DNA of 64,000 nucleotides from Pristionchus mayeri (Eukaryota; Nematoda; Chromadorea; Rhabditida; Neodiplogasteridae), in NCBI GenBank assembly GCA_036245805.1, contig BTRK01000001.1, forward strand, positions 13,268,001 to 13,332,000. Direction: 5' to 3'. Position numbers and translations under genes: made by a program. The notes beneath the pieces were generated by a model. The model worked only from the letters and a program-made list of their open reading frames with translations, did not search any database and was not told where the DNA came from. Shown here piece after piece: positions 40,329 to 52,719 of the stretch. Every line of letters starts with the position of its first letter. Positions within the stretch are counted from its first letter, which is position 1.

Positions 40329-41671
40329 GAATTCATTACCAATCTGGACTTTCTGATGCATATGCTCGAACATACCGGTGAGTATCACGGAGTTTTATTT
40401 TCACTTTTCCATCCAGTCGTAAATGGCGTTTGCTATAGCAATCTCGGTTACCACAATCAAAACAAGCTGAAAAAACGCATTGACTCATCCCTGCCCATAA
40501 ATCAAATTTCAGGCAACTACTGTCCGATTCTCGAGTGTGGTCACAGATTCCGCGATCTAAAACGGATGCCATATCACCTCAGAAAGCACGCGATAATTGG
40601 GGAGAAGATGAAGGTGCTTTCTTATCAATGGTCTGACTCTCCTCGTACTACACGGTCTCTCGTCGGTCAGACAGCGCGAGATAGTGCGTGATATCGAGAG
40701 AGTCAGACTATTGCGCTGCTTTCTTAGTGGGCTCTTGAGAAATATCGAAACAACCCATTAGTTGCCTAGTCTGATCGCTACACAGACGATGGAGGAGGGG
40801 GATGTACTATAGCGCATTATGATTTGCTCTCTATTATAATTATCTTGTGCTCAAAGAGTGGTAGGAGATGTTTTAAACTGCACAATGTTCCATGGTATTG
40901 CCAACCGTAGTCGGGTGGCACAACGCGTCTTGCGTGGAAAAGCCAAACACATTTACCTTTTACATTTTATGAAGATTGAGACAGACGATGAGGGAGAAGA
41001 CGAGGAGGAGAGGAGACGAGAAGAAGAGGAAGAGGAGAAGGAAAGAGAGCAGGCAAAGAAGAAGAGAGTGGCGAAGAGAAAGACGGTGATACTGGTTTAT
41101 ACAGCACTTCTTTGGTTTACCGCTCCACCACAACACATTTCCCTTTTTTTTCCATCACAGAGCAAGTGAGAAAAATCGTTTCTTTTGTTTTACTTATTTT
41201 TATCAATTATTTTTGCTTTCAACTTATGACTGCTTATAAGAACAACCTTCCCTCTGATGGAATAGCTTGACATTACAGGGTGGGGAAAGTGGTGACCCAT
41301 TTTCGAAAAAAATACTCCAACCCTGTTTACTTTCACTACGCTGTATTCTGAAGCTATTCCAGCTAAGGGAAGGTTGTCATTATAAGAAGTCATAAGTTAA
41401 AAGCAAAAATAGTTTATAAAAATAAGTAAAACAAAAGAAAAGTATGATTTTCGAACATAGTTCGTCGAAAAGTTCGTGAACTTTTCAACGACCTGGTTAG
41501 AGAAAGAGAGAGAGCATGCGAAATGGAGAGAATCAGAAGTTCGCGAACTTTTTACGCAACTTTTTACGCAACTTTTCTCGCACATTTCTGACAGATTAAA
41601 CAAGCCGAATATTTTTTTTTCAGACAGGGAAAGCGAAAGGAGGAACAAAGAAGAAGAAGAAGAACAAATAA
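40302..41671 (+). CDS. Small two-finger C2H2 zinc-finger protein, four exons
   Basis: Exons: 40302-40377, 40513-40613, 40975-41085, 41624-41671, all in phase, giving 111 residues. Finger 1 is CGACGKEFITNLDFLMHMLEH and finger 2 is CPILECGHRFRDLKRMPYHL followed by RKH, both C2H2. Then a Glu/Arg/Lys-rich stretch and a short lysine tail (TGKAKGGTKKKKKNK) before TAA. This suggests a nuclear nucleic-acid-binding protein; the target is unknown. Introns 2 and 3 hold three small palindromes. The third exon's acceptor (TTATGAAG) is weak, so the link of the fingers to the charged tail is inference. Confidence 0.65.
40622..40714. mobile_element. Small palindromic MITE (GTCTGACTCTC family)
   Basis: ATGGTCTGACTCTCCTCG at the left pairs with CGAGAGAGTCAGACTATT at the right. 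The same core (GTCTGACTCTCTTCAG) lies inside 45785-45885, nested in a MITE A relative. Confidence 0.7.
41183..41440. mobile_element. 260 bp fold-back repeat in an intron of the zinc-finger gene
   Basis: CTTTTGTTTTACTTATTTTT at the left and its complement at the right. Inner arms share AACCTTCC and GGAAGGTTGT. Non-coding. Confidence 0.8.
41463..41612. mobile_element. Short relative of the GTTCGTGAAC palindrome
   Basis: Contains AAAAGTTCGTGAACTTTTCA and a TTTCTGACAGATTAAACA end shared with 23562-24045. ACTTTTTACGCA is duplicated. It ends just before the last acceptor of the zinc-finger gene. Confidence 0.75.
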
Positions 41672-42251
41672 GGCAGAATTTGTGGATACTCCAAAAAAAT
41701 TTTCACCGACATGCTTTCTCTTTTTTCTTTACTCCCAATGGAGTAAAAATGTGATTCATATGAAAGTTTATGAATAAATTATGATCTCTAGCATTTCCTT
41801 GTCGAATCGATTCATTTTTATTAAGTCGATTCATTTTAACAATTTCATACATTTACGCAATTGGAATTGGCTCCTTAGGATCGTACTATCTAATAGTACC
41901 TGCTCTTTCATCGATAATATCCGGTAGAGTGAGGAGACCATCTTTCGCGAAACACAATCCCAGTTTGCACAGAAATTGTTGCGGGACGAGCTTCCTTATC
42001 CATTCACAGTTTTCATTTGCACAGCATGCTTAACCAACTGGTGCTGGCTACTCTACTATCCACTAGCGTTTGCAATTGATCTCCCCGTCTTTACCTTTCT
42101 CACTGATCGACCTGTCGAGAGATTGGATGAAATGAAGAGGAAGAGACCCGGATTTCAAGCGTTTTGCGTTTGTTTGAGCAGAAGCGGTTATAATCTATAA
42201 AAAAAACAATACGTTCTCATTAGATGCGTGATATCACCACAGGTTTTTCAG

Positions 42252-43134
42252 TAATTGCCAAAGCTCGATGTACCAAAGGAAAAGGACCCATTTCCACGGA
42301 CATGATGATCAGTGAACCATTCATATCGTGGATAATTTCTCTATATTCTATGTTAATGCATTGTCACAGATTCGAAGATTACATAGACGGCAAACGGACG
42401 GTTAAAGTCAGCGTCAGCAGAGAAGCCGACAAGGGGTGAGACATTGCATGTTGTAATATACGTATATGACGCTAGGCATAGCATTTTTTTAATCTTTGTT
42501 GCACCTTTGATAAATCATATGCAGTGTCACGTCGTATGTAGTTCATCCGACCTAGTGTATACACTATTCACTAACTGAAATGAAGATCTGGTGACCTGAA
42601 TTATGAATTAAGAAATTATTGAATTACGAATCTACCTAAGGAGGAACGTTGCAGACGCGCAAATTCTAACGTTCTAGTCGTTCAGCTGTTCAATGAGGTC
42701 AGAGCAAGCATCATACATGATGGGTAAGATAAATATTTCGGTTCTTGCATAATTGATCGGATGCACTGCCCGTATACATATCATAGCGTTTGGATTAAGG
42801 TACAAATATAATAAGATATAGCATGGTTTAGAATGGTTCTCAATTCAAGCATCACAGTTATATTGTACGAACGGTAGAGAAAGCGTTTAGTTTTCTAGAT
42901 ATCCCCCACTGAACAATTATATGATAGGCAGGAATATTTTAGGAAAACTTTGCAATGACAAATGCGTGCATTTCAGCGCTAATGCTCCTTCTCAGCTCGA
43001 GTGTTACAATGGACGCGTATGCATATACTACTACGATATTCCCAAGGTCAAGCATTTTGAAATGTAATTTGCTTATGAAATTCCTCGTATTTCAGACGGC
43101 TGTCCAACTTTTCTTATCTTATTGTCTTGAGTAA
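42252..43134 (+). CDS. Small secreted protein, IPK family member 3
   Basis: Exons: 42252-42327, 42370-42435, 42655-42723, 42977-43046, 43096-43134, all in phase with one another. Module order matches the family: IAKARCTKGKGPISTD, EDYIDGKRTVKVSVS, LVVQLFNEVRASIIHDG, LECYNGRVCIYYYDIPK, and a last exon ending SYCLE. As in member 5, the DGK-to-HDG segment is split by an extra intron, which is absent from member 4. The signal exon is probably at 42026 (MLNQLVLATLLSTSVCN, very like member 5), but a TGA follows directly and no donor in the right phase was found. This copy may therefore be dead, or its first exon is elsewhere. Confidence 0.6.
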
Positions 43135-43500
43135 ATGCGCTTTCGGAAGACAATCGCTGACGATTTTGTGGGATTACGATATGTACGCACTCAGATATTA
43201 GCACAAATAAATCTACTCCATCTAGTCCATCAATCCATCTGCCCATCTAATGTTGCCAAATCGGCATGGGTTTCTTGGGGTTTTTCTCTCGTTTTGTGTG
43301 TTCTCTCATCGATCAGATAGAGATAGGAGAGCGTGTGGCTCGAGCAGATCACGCGCCGATTTGGCCGATTTTTCAAATCATTCACTTGCCGTTCGAGAGC
43401 CGGTTATTGAAAAAAAATTATTCATTTTATTCAGAATCGAGATTAGATTGACCCATTTTTGATTAAAACTACTGAGTTTTAAAATCTGGACAGAATAGTA

Positions 43501-44763
43501 TCAGGTTGGTCCATAAGTCTTTTCCCTTTTCCGCAATTATATATTTCTGGATTTACGAGCCCTTATTTTCAACCGATTCTCATATGGTTCGATATGTTCA
43601 TTGAGTACATCGATACTCTCTTTAGCGCACATTGAGCCTAGCCTCTATTGACAGTATTGCTATCACCAGGTAAAGTGAAATGCTTCGTCGTGCGAAAATA
43701 TAGTTACTATTGTTTCGGCTTGTGCTCTACGGAAATCAGACATTTGACTAACATCTTGCCACCATTGTATAGCGTGGTATTCGTACTTTTAAAAACACTA
43801 TTGAACCCTGGCATCCCTTGAACGATGGGGTCAAATTGGTGCGCTTAAAAAATTGCAGTTCCGATCAGCATGACGATAGTAATTTTAATTCACCATATGT
43901 TCGAACCCGCATGCATAGACACCCTCAATTCTGCATATTCACGAAGTTACATCTATATTTAGTTTACAATTTAGTTTTGGAGCAGCAATAGTCCTTGCAA
44001 AATCTACACAACTCAATGTTACAACATGGATATTTGGTAATGAAAATGCCCATTTTCGATGCATATTTTTTTCAGCAGCGATAGATGATTCGATATTTTA
44101 AGGTTTAACGCACAAGCTACCTGTCATCTACTATATATTAAAAAGGCAAAATTTGAGAATGCCTCTTTCATCAGGAGATTAGACCTTTTCGAACACTCCA
44201 GAAATTGAATTTTTGACAATTTTTGCCGTTTGAAGATTTTTTTCAAAATATTGTGGCCTTGGAAGATGGATGAGACCTGACCTTAAATGTTTTCATAATA
44301 GTGTGCCCCAATAGTGATTGAAAGTAGCGCCCCTACATAGAAGCCAATATCGTCGATCCTCGGAGCAGGAGTTCCGATCGTTTGAGCAGCACTTCATTGC
44401 ACACTTTGGAATTTTCAAGCCTGTATTTCGAAATTTCGCAAAGTAAGCACATGTTCCTACACATTTTTAGAAAGAGCAACAAACGGGCTTTCCATTCATG
44501 TAAAAGAAAAGGTACCGCAATATTTCTCCGCTGAATGATAGCCGATCAAACAAAATGGAAAATTTCAACAAAAATTTACTTGGAAACAAATGTCAGTTCT
44601 TCGGAAACTCTAAAGCCATGATGTAAATCTAATATATGGCAATGGAGTACGAGCGTACCCTTACATAATGCCTTGGAGTCAGGCAATTCTTTTTTGCTGG
44701 AACAATTTTAGATGAAATCAAATTGTACACTCCAAAAGGGAAAAGACTTATGGATCAACCGAA
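43501..44763. mobile_element. Mariner-like element without visible transposase, 1.26 kb
   Basis: TCAGGTTGGTCCATAAGTCT at the left and CTTATGGATCAACCGAA at the right, both next to TA. The length is that of a full mariner, but both strands are full of stops. It is either very old or non-autonomous. It separates members 3 and 4. Confidence 0.75.
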
Positions 44764-45129
44764 TACAATATGTATCTATGACAACACTTTCTCTATCGAT
44801 CGATTAATATAACTTTTTGAATGACCAAATCGCAAAAAACTCATCCCCGTCTGCAAGCTTGATCTACACGGTGTATCGGCGAGTGTCAATAGTTCTTTAT
44901 CTTTCTCATTGTTATCCCCTCTCTCGTCTCCGAATGACTGTGGCTCACACATCGGTCATAAATGGCGAGCTCCTGACTCCACTTTTCCTCTCTTTCTCTA
45001 ATCCCCCTCCCCCTTCTTGTTCTCCTCTCCCTCATAATAGTCGCATATTTGGTACCTTATAAGTCGCCATGTTGCGTATGACAACATAAGTAATACAATA
45101 ACAATGCTCGGTTCGACAGGCGAAGATAG

Positions 45130-45470
45130 TGCATCACCCGAACTTTGAACTCAGCTTGAGACTAGCTACGTGTGTTCCTGAACAAATCCCCCACCCCCCG
45201 TTGTTCCGTTGCTCTCGCTCAGTGAAGAGGGAGATGAATGACATGGTGAAAGATAGAGAGATATAGAGAGGCAGAGAGATGGAAGGGTGGGAAAAATTGG
45301 ATGTGAACGAGGAAAGCTTTTCTCTTTCCCCCAAAAGAATATCCCATTCCCCTTTTGGGTGAACGGGGAAATCTGTCCCTGATTCGCATCACGTTTCACC
45401 CCATTATTGTATTATATAATATTATTTTATCGTTGATAAATAGCGCAAATCATATCATCATCATCTCTTG
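45130..45470 (+). promoter_or_regulatory. Conserved upstream block of IPK family member 4
   Basis: Resembles 49290-49500 and 52720-52990: a GAACT-CTGCTTGAG-like start, CCGCTCAG-x-GATGA, purine-rich GATAGAGAGATATAGAGA runs, CCTTTTGG and CCCTGATTC. In two of the three places it precedes a signal-peptide exon by 50-500 bp, so promoter function is likely. Confidence 0.5.
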
Positions 45471-45474
45471 CAGA

Positions 45475-47961
45475 ATGCCCAGTCAAGTGCTGCTGGTTGT
45501 TATTATCTCCACCATTTCGGTATGGTGCGCAACCGATCCATCCAACGGTGTACCAAGTAAGTTGTTCGCTCAAAGTATTCTTGAAATTCGCCTTTCAAAT
45601 ATCCCGTCACTTTCAAACTTTCGTAGTAAGAACTGTTCATTTACATCAATCAATCAATTGATCGATCAATCAATCAATCAATTCAGAAGCATCATTATTA
45701 TATTGAGTTTCATGTTTTCTTGTTCTTAATATTGCACGCATAGGTTGAGAAAATATGTCTCGGTCTCTTTATTCTACACTTGCTCGCCAATTGAGCAATT
45801 GTCTGACTCTCTTCAGTTTGCACGCTCTCTCGCCGGTCAGAGAGACGAGAGATCGTGCAAACTGAAGAGAGTCAGACGATTGTTCCGCTAATTTGCCGTT
45901 CGGAGAGAGTGTAGAATGAAGTGGCGCCGTTTCTCGAAATCTGGACATAACCCCCGGCTTTCCAGCAATTGTCAAAGCTCACTGCACCAACGCAACAACC
46001 GTATCAACCGGCATGTCACGCCTTGAACATTTCGTAAAGTAAATAATTAAATTGAAAGCTTTTATGTAAATCCTGACAGTGCAAAATATTCCAAATGTAT
46101 CAGGTTGGTGCAAGTTTCGCTTCAAAATCGCGTTTGTGGTTTTCGAGCTATATCTTACTTCGGGTTTGAGCAATCCTTATGTGGTTTCTTTTATAATATT
46201 AGTACATGTGTACTCCACATAGCGCACATTGCACCGCACCACATCAATCAGTTCCACTAATGAGATATCATGCCAAATTCTCAAAATTGTATTTTCTTAT
46301 GAACTTTTCGATTGATTGCTACTCTTCGTGCAACAATATTTGTGCCTATTCGAAACGATTTTCGTGAAGTATGATGGCTAGCTATTCTATTGTTGCAAGT
46401 CATTGGTTTCAGCCACAAAACAACCTGAAAAAATAGGACCGATTTCCGGAATTGTGGGGTATTGCATCTTGCAGGTTTAGATTATATTCACAGGGAATTT
46501 TTTCTGGAAGAGCTTTTGGTCTTGTTCCGACTCTTCCCTTCCCCTCTTTCTTTCCATATCGATTCTTCCCCTATTCCATATCTTCCATTATTTTCCGTTC
46601 TTCCCATGATGATTCCTCACCCCCTTGCAATCCTGCACCTATCCTTGCAAGTACCATTCCAGCTCCATTTATTTCTCATATAGTTGTGTCCCTATATAAT
46701 GCCCCATCCCGCTCAATCATGGGGCTCGTAGCCGATAAACTATTGTATCCCGCAGTGAGAGCCTGCCTCGGCCTTCACATGGCGACCACGGTAGGGAAAT
46801 ATACAAATGAAATATAATTAGAAGTAAGTATCATGAGGATGCTACCATAGAAAGTTGATGAAGATTCATCTTTCGTTTTGAGAGATTTCGCAATTAATGT
46901 TTTGAAACTCAAATATCAACGATGAAATCGGCATTTTGCGCCTCACTAGTTACGCGAGGAAGCCCGAAACTCCCATTTCAAGTGTTAAATAGGAGCATCC
47001 ACTCTTCCTCATTTGAGTCTTAGAAGGGTGGAACTTGCATTGAAGTCATTCAATTTTTAGGATGATTTGTGTCAAAAACCCAAAAACATGGATATTTTGC
47101 CATTTTACAGTTATTGTTGTTTTTCTGTGGAATGTAATTGCATCGAGCGGGCACAAACCTATAATTGTAATGAACTAACACTGCCTCAAATAATGCCCAA
47201 GTGCCATTTGATACATGAGATGCGTTCACAATCAAATATGCAAAATGTCTTGAGGCGAAACTTTTGCACCAACCTAATATGCGCATTAATATTTCCAACA
47301 AGGATGCACATACGCTTAGTACATTGTATGGAAACATTTTGATTCCAGGAAATATCCTAGACCGAAATGAACTCATCGATTTGCCAGTGACTGTGTAAAA
47401 ATGCTATTATCTGCATGCTCGCACGTTAAAATATTGTTACAGATCAGAAGACTCGATAGATGGAAAACCGACGATTAAAATGAGCTTGGAAAGAATGAAC
47501 ACCACAAATTCGAACAAATTGACCGTTCAGCTGTACAATGGAGAACGAGCAAGTATAATGCATGATGAGTAAGTGAATATTTTGATATTTCTACAGTGGA
47601 AAATAGTAATTAGTTAATTAATTAATTAGTTCCACTGTAAATTAATGCAAAGCCTACTCGTTTGCGAATTATGACGATTTGATTAATTTGTAAGACTAGC
47701 TGGAGACTTTCTCCCAGAGTTTTTATGATGGGGATAAATGATAGGCCGAGCAGGGGGAGCAGAAATACACGTTCATAGGATATCTTTAAATGGACAATGC
47801 TATTTCAGAGCTACCTCACCATCCCTGTTCGACTGCTCCCATGGACAAGTGTGCGCATACACATACATGATTCCCAAGGTGACGAATTGTAATAATATTT
47901 TATCAAATTCCTTTTTTTTCAGAGTGCTACCTGGCTTTTCGAGTCACATTGTCGTGATTAA
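45475..47961 (+). CDS. Small secreted protein, IPK family member 4 (most intact)
   Basis: Exons: 45475-45556, 45966-46038, 47443-47568, 47809-47878, 47923-47961, all in phase, giving 129 residues. The signal peptide is MPSQVLLVVIISTISVWCA. The mature part has IVKAHCTN, EDSIDGKPTIKMSLE, LTVQLYNGERASIMHDE, FDCSHGQVCAYTYMIPK and a last exon TWLFESHCRD. Four cysteines in the mature protein could form two disulfides. TCTCTTGCAG one base before the ATG may be a trans-splice acceptor. Intron 1 holds a MITE A relative, and intron 2 a mariner-like element of 1.18 kb. I do not recognise the family. It could be an effector, a pheromone-like or an innate immunity protein, but nothing in the sequence decides this. 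Confidence 0.75.
45752..45946. mobile_element. MITE A relative with nested GTCTGACTCTC palindrome
   Basis: Outer ends GGTCTCTTTATTCTACACTT and GTGTAGAATGAAG, inner ATTGTCTGACTCTCTTCAGT pairing with ACTGAAGAGAGTCAGACGAT. Located in intron 1 of member 4. Confidence 0.7.
46100..47277. mobile_element. Mariner-like non-autonomous element with an internal insertion
   Basis: TCAGGTTGGTGCAAGTTTCG at the left and CTTTTGCACCAACCTAA at the right, next to TA. Reverse-complement relative of 57998-58894. About 280 bp at 46520-46800 (a pyrimidine-rich start, then TATATAATGCCCCATCC) are present only here, so something inserted into it. It lies in intron 2 of member 4. Confidence 0.8.
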
Positions 47962-48049
47962 ATTCCCAATTATCAATCAATATAAATAATATTCTAGATT
48001 ACGATGCGTTTAATTTCGTGTATTCGATTGGATAAACTCCCCTTTTCCT

Positions 48050-48540
48050 TTGCATAATGATTTCCATATTATTCAGAGTAATGATCAACCTCTCGTCAAA
48101 TAAAAGTGTGATTTAAAAAATCGTCATTTCACGGTAGATCATTGCAGTGTTTGTATGCGCGCTTGTTCAGAAATCGCTCAAAGACATGACAATGAGCATG
48201 GCGCCATACTATCTAGATGTTGTTTACAACCCAAATAGCGTCCATGTTTCAATCTATTTCTCATTGCATTAGTTTGTATCATAATATTAAATACCAAACC
48301 TAAAAGCAAACCTATAATATTACAAACCTATAATATTACCCATAATCGCTCATCCTCAATTACGCAAGGTTCCTCCACAATCCCCCGACCCGATACCCAA
48401 CCACTTGGAATTGCATTTTATTGCAGCACCTCGGGTGCAGATAAACTATTATGATAATCAGTATTACATTATTATATTGTTTAGATGCCTACACTATATC
48501 ATGACGGAGATCTACTGTCTCCTCTCCTCTCAGCCATACC
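48050..48540. repeat. Downstream unit shared with 56400-56830
   Basis: GAAATCGC-CAAGAC-TG, TGGCGCCA, and TTTAGATGCCTACA occur in the same order after members 4 and 5. This shows that the tandem unit includes downstream DNA. Confidence 0.55.
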
Positions 48541-48713
48541 TGCAATGGATGAACACATGACACGTGGTGCGTTAATAAAACCTTTTGAGAGGAATCGGGA
48601 AAACCCGAAAATTGCACTACTTCTTTCGCATAGAATGCATCATATGCGTATATAAAGCACATAGTGCATTTGAAAGTGACAAATGTTTACTTCAGAGAAC
48701 TTCTAGATACGAG

Positions 48714-48998
48714 ATGCCAGACGATTCAATATGCCTGATGGGGTACCATAACTGTCCCACGAATTCCGGAGATGACTTCACCGGACGAGTGAAGAATTTC
48801 AGGCGAAGACTAATTGATCTCGATCAAGGAATCGGGCCTTCTCACTATTGCCTCAGGGTTGAGAATCCCGCGATTCGTTACGATTACACTTTTCATCCCA
48901 ATTTATGTCCCGGTGAACAACACGTAGGATGGCTATTGTGCTGCTTCTTCTTCAACAGTCAACATACAGTCACCACGTTTTCATGGATAGAGTATTAG
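48714..48998 (+). CDS. Possible cysteine-rich exon, unassigned
   Basis: Open frame opened by a TTACTTCAG acceptor at about 48696, with CLMGYHNCPTNSGDDFTGRV, GPSHYCLRVENPAIRY and NLCPGEQHVGWLLCC. Seven cysteines and good composition suggest a real extracellular exon. No signal-peptide exon or later exon was found. It does not contain the IPK exon, so membership in the neighbouring family is not shown. Confidence 0.35.
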   Translation: MPDDSICLMGYHNCPTNSGDDFTGRVKNFRRRLIDLDQGIGPSHYCLRVENPAIRYDYTFHPNLCPGEQHVGWLLCCFFFNSQHTVTTFSWIEY

Positions 48999-49289
48999 AA
49001 ATAACCCTAATCACTAGCAACCTTGAACTATACCTATACGAATAATTTTGTTCAAATGCCATTAATTCGAGTAAACTACGCGTGTTGCAAGATCGGTTTG
49101 GAAATGGAAATTTATGCGAATAAAGTTTAAGAATACTGCTAAACAAGTCGATGTTGACAAGGTACTGTGATTTGAGTCACGCGAATCATGCTAGTTCAAA
49201 GAGAACGCCAAAAACCACAAGACTTTTGCAACAACCTTATAACTCATGCATTACTCATTTAATGATATGGTTTTATGTAGAGTGCATGG

Positions 49290-49500
49290 AATGGATATAT
49301 GATCGCCCGAACATTTGAACTCTGCTTGAGTTTGGGGGGTTTGGGGAGTGCGTGAGTTCCTTCACAAATACTCGGGCGTGTTCCGATGCACCCGCTCAGA
49401 GATGAGTGAGAAGGATGGGGGATTGTAAAGAGATCATTCGGTGACAGAGATGAAAAGATACACAAAGAAAATCGGATGAAAATCGTTTTTTCCCCAAATT
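49290..49500 (+). promoter_or_regulatory. Orphan copy of the IPK family upstream block
   Basis: Matches the 45130 and 52720 blocks (CACCCGCTCAGAGATGAG), but no signal-peptide exon follows before the fold-back/RTE insertions. Confidence 0.5.
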
Positions 49501-49599
49501 GCACGTCCTTCCAAAAGTGATGCGCAGGTAATTTGTCTACTTCTACCGCTTGCGAGAAAGAGTAGTATTTCGCATCCGAATCATAGCTGTCCAGCTGTG

Positions 49600-52500
49600 G
49601 CGGCGACCCCGCAAGCATGAACCCCGGGTCATGGTTTTTTGGCAGGTGGTGGGGAAACCTCAGCCATGGAAGATAGACCTAAGGTGCTATAAACGTCGTC
49701 ATGTACATCGACACAACTGGTATTTGTCGGCTACCGTAACCCGCACTACCGTAATCTGAGTGCTGTGGGCACACCACGATGTGGTTAAACGTACCTAAGA
49801 CGGATCAGGAAAGCTCGGCCGTCTTACCGTAGCAATACCCTAAAGATACCCTAAAGACAATACCCTAAAGAAAGTCATAAAAATCCCAAAATGGAGGGAT
49901 CATTTTCGGGAGTACTGTAGCCGTGGTCACTCCGAATCGAACCCCTCAAAAACTGGCCTCTGATAAAAATAATATATTATAGTGATTCCGATGCGAAATC
50001 GTATGAGGAATTCAAAAATGAATAATTCATTGCATAAACTTTACTCATTTTCCCGCAAAATCGATCCGCGGTCATCCGCGGTCCGCGGCGGGCCGCCGCG
50101 GCCGCATATGGGCAAGGCGATTAGCATGTACTGTACCGTACCCTATCGACTCTACAGTACCCCAGGATACCGTATACCACTACCGTAACCCATGATTATC
50201 GCAAACTAACTTTATTTTTTTAAAGTCCTCGTACCGCGTCCAATCGATTATACAGTACCCAAGTAACTACCGTAACCCAGTTCCTTGGGTCAGATCCAGT
50301 TCCTTGGGTCAAACATTTTTCTAAAAATCCAAAATCGAGCAAACAATTATTTTAAATTATACTTACGTATCTCCAATTAGTGTAGAATCATTTTGCGATT
50401 GATTTGGGATTTTTAAAAAAATGCTTAAAATTTTTAGAAAAATGTTTGTCCCACGGAACTGGATCTGACCCAAGGAACTGGGTTACGGTAGTTGCTTGGG
50501 TACTGTATAATCGATTGGATACGGTACAATCAATCAATCAATTTATCTTATCAGGCGGAAACGCTCAGAAGATGATAGGTCGGTAGTCTTCATAAGTTGC
50601 ACTCCACCAATGGCTGCCAATAGCTCGGGATAGGTCGTCTCTCCATCGCGCGCGAGGCTTTCCGGGGGGACGAGTCCTATTGAATGGAGTCCAGACAGTT
50701 GTCGCACGGCTCCACTGTTCCACTCCCATTCTTCTGATCTTGAGGGCCCAGCGCGCTTTCCGTTTCAATCCTTCCTCATTCCAGTCTCTCAGCTTGGTAA
50801 TCCCTCTCACGCGGTCATTCCTCCATCTGTCCCTCAGCGTGACTCCAAGCATCTTTCTTTCCATCTTCCTCTGGGTGACTCTCAGCCTCTCCTTCTCGCT
50901 AGATCTCAGAGCCCATACTTCACACCCATAGAGAACTGTAGCCGTGATGCAGCTCTCGAAGACTCTCCTCCTGATCTTGATGGACAGAATTCGAGAAGAT
51001 AGGAGGTGTGAGAGTTTACTCCAGGCCAGCCACCCTAATCGAATCTGGTGTTCTATTTCGTCGGAATGATCCAAGGGAAGAGCTATTCTTCCTCCGAGAT
51101 AGGTGGCGCTATCGACGAATTCGAATCGCAGATTGCCGATGATTATTGGATTGCGGGTAGAGGTGCAGGAGGTGAGGAGGTTGGTCTTGCTTGCATTCAC
51201 TTCGAGTCCAACTCGGCTGCACGCGTCCATCAGCTTCTTCAGCATTCGTTCCAGCTCGGGTCGAGATTTGGCAACGAGAGCCACGTCATCGGCATACTCC
51301 AGTGGCAAAGGTTCCTTCCGTCGATTCTAATTCCATCTGACTCCCAATCAATGTTGTCCATGGCTGATCGTAGCACTGCGTTGAAGAGACGAGGGGAGAG
51401 GGTATCCCCTTGGCGGACTCCTCGACGCACAGTCACAGGAACGAGCTCCTCATTAACTCGAATGAGTGTAGAGGAGGACTCGTAGAGACGGCGCAACACG
51501 TGGACGAGGGAGGGATGGGCTCCGAACGAGAAGAGGGCTTGCCAGCAGGCATTCCACTCCACACAGTCGAACGCCTTCTTGAAGTCGACGAACGCCAAGT
51601 AGATTGGGATACCGTACTCGGAGGTTCTTTCAGCGACCTGCTTGATGGCATGCAGGTTGTCGAGAGTACTGTAGCCGCGCCGGAAGCCGGTTTGGGTCGA
51701 GGACTCTGTTTCTTCAAGCACAGTTTCGAGTTTCTGAAGAATGACTTTGGTCATTGTCTTCAGGGAAACGGTGAGGAGGGAGATGGGACGGAAGTTCCCA
51801 ATGTTGGTAGGGTCTCCTTTCTTGTGCAGAAGAGTGACAATTGCTTCGGTCAGGTCGCTTGGAACAGCCTCTCCATCTACCAGATAGTTGAGTAGATCAG
51901 CGATAACGGGAGCAAGGTGGTTTCGAGAGTGGTATAGCATATCAGGGAGAATGCCATCCGAACCGGGTGAGTGACCACACTTGAGTTGGGACATCGCTTT
52001 GCTGACCTCATCGGGTAGGAAGGGAGGAAGGGGATCCAGAGGCTGAGGAGGGACTGGGAGTGGTCACGGAACTGCAGGGGTGTAGAGACCGTCAAAGAAG
52101 CTCTGGACCACTGTCTTGGTAGCTGCTTGAGAGAGAGCACCAGTTACAGGGTCGGGAACTAGAAGGCGCTTCTTTGAGGTTTGCAGACTCAGCATGCTCT
52201 TCACGATGCTCCTTCCCATGGTTGCTGCTTGCCGTGCTTGCGCCTCCTTTCGCTTTCTGATGTCATCGACGAAACTCGTCCGGGCAGCTTTGCAGGCAGC
52301 TGAGTAGGCGACAACTTGTTGGGAGTTGGATTGCAATTTATGGCGCATCGCTAGGAGCTTCCGCGTTCCACTCGAGATCCAAGAAGGGGATTGGCGCTTC
52401 CTCCAGCAGTTCGTTGCCGCGGTCTCCGTGAAAGCCTTTACCGTAGTATAGGCGTCGGCGGCAGAACTGGGGCGGGCAAGGGGAATACGGTACCAGGACT

Positions 52501-52710
52501 TTTTAAAAATAAAGTTAGTTTGCAATATTCGTGGGTTACGGTAGTGATATACGGTATCTGAGGGTACTGTACTATCGATTGGGTACGGTACCTAGTCTTG
52601 ACCTCTCAATCGATTTTTGACCATAACCCGGGGTTCATGGTTGCGGATACCCTGTCACAGGGTATGCGCAACCATGAATAGGGGTTTATGGGGGTCGCCG
52701 CCGGCGTGGA
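49600..52710. mobile_element. Fold-back element carrying an RTE insertion
   Basis: Inverted segments rich in TACCGTAACCC and TACAGTACCC: about 50127-50245 against 52495-52620, and an outer CATGAACCCCGGGTCATGG against ACCCGGGGTTCATGGT. Inside, 50233-50528 is a separate palindrome with CCAGTTCCTTGGGTCAGATC and its complement. The RTE lies between the arms. Confidence 0.6.
50527..52495 (-). mobile_element. RTE-type non-LTR retrotransposon, 5'-truncated
   Basis: Minus-strand reverse transcriptase in two overlapping frames. One (51994-51239) carries KKGDPTNIGNFRPISLL, TGFRRGYSTLDNLHA and RRGVRQGDTLSPRLFNAVL. The other (51308-50565) carries the catalytic YADDVALVAKS and the RTE C-terminal region TVLYGCEVWAL. 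A frameshift near 51280 joins them. The part before the RT (52525-52000) is present, but no endonuclease domain is seen. The 3' end has a CAAT/ATTG tandem repeat (50527-50541), as is usual in RTE elements. Confidence 0.9.
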
Positions 52711-52719
52711 CACCTATGA

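Noticed and set aside
50565..51308. Independent reverse transcriptase gene
   Set aside because: It continues the RTE frame at 51239-51994 after a frameshift; one element, not two genes.
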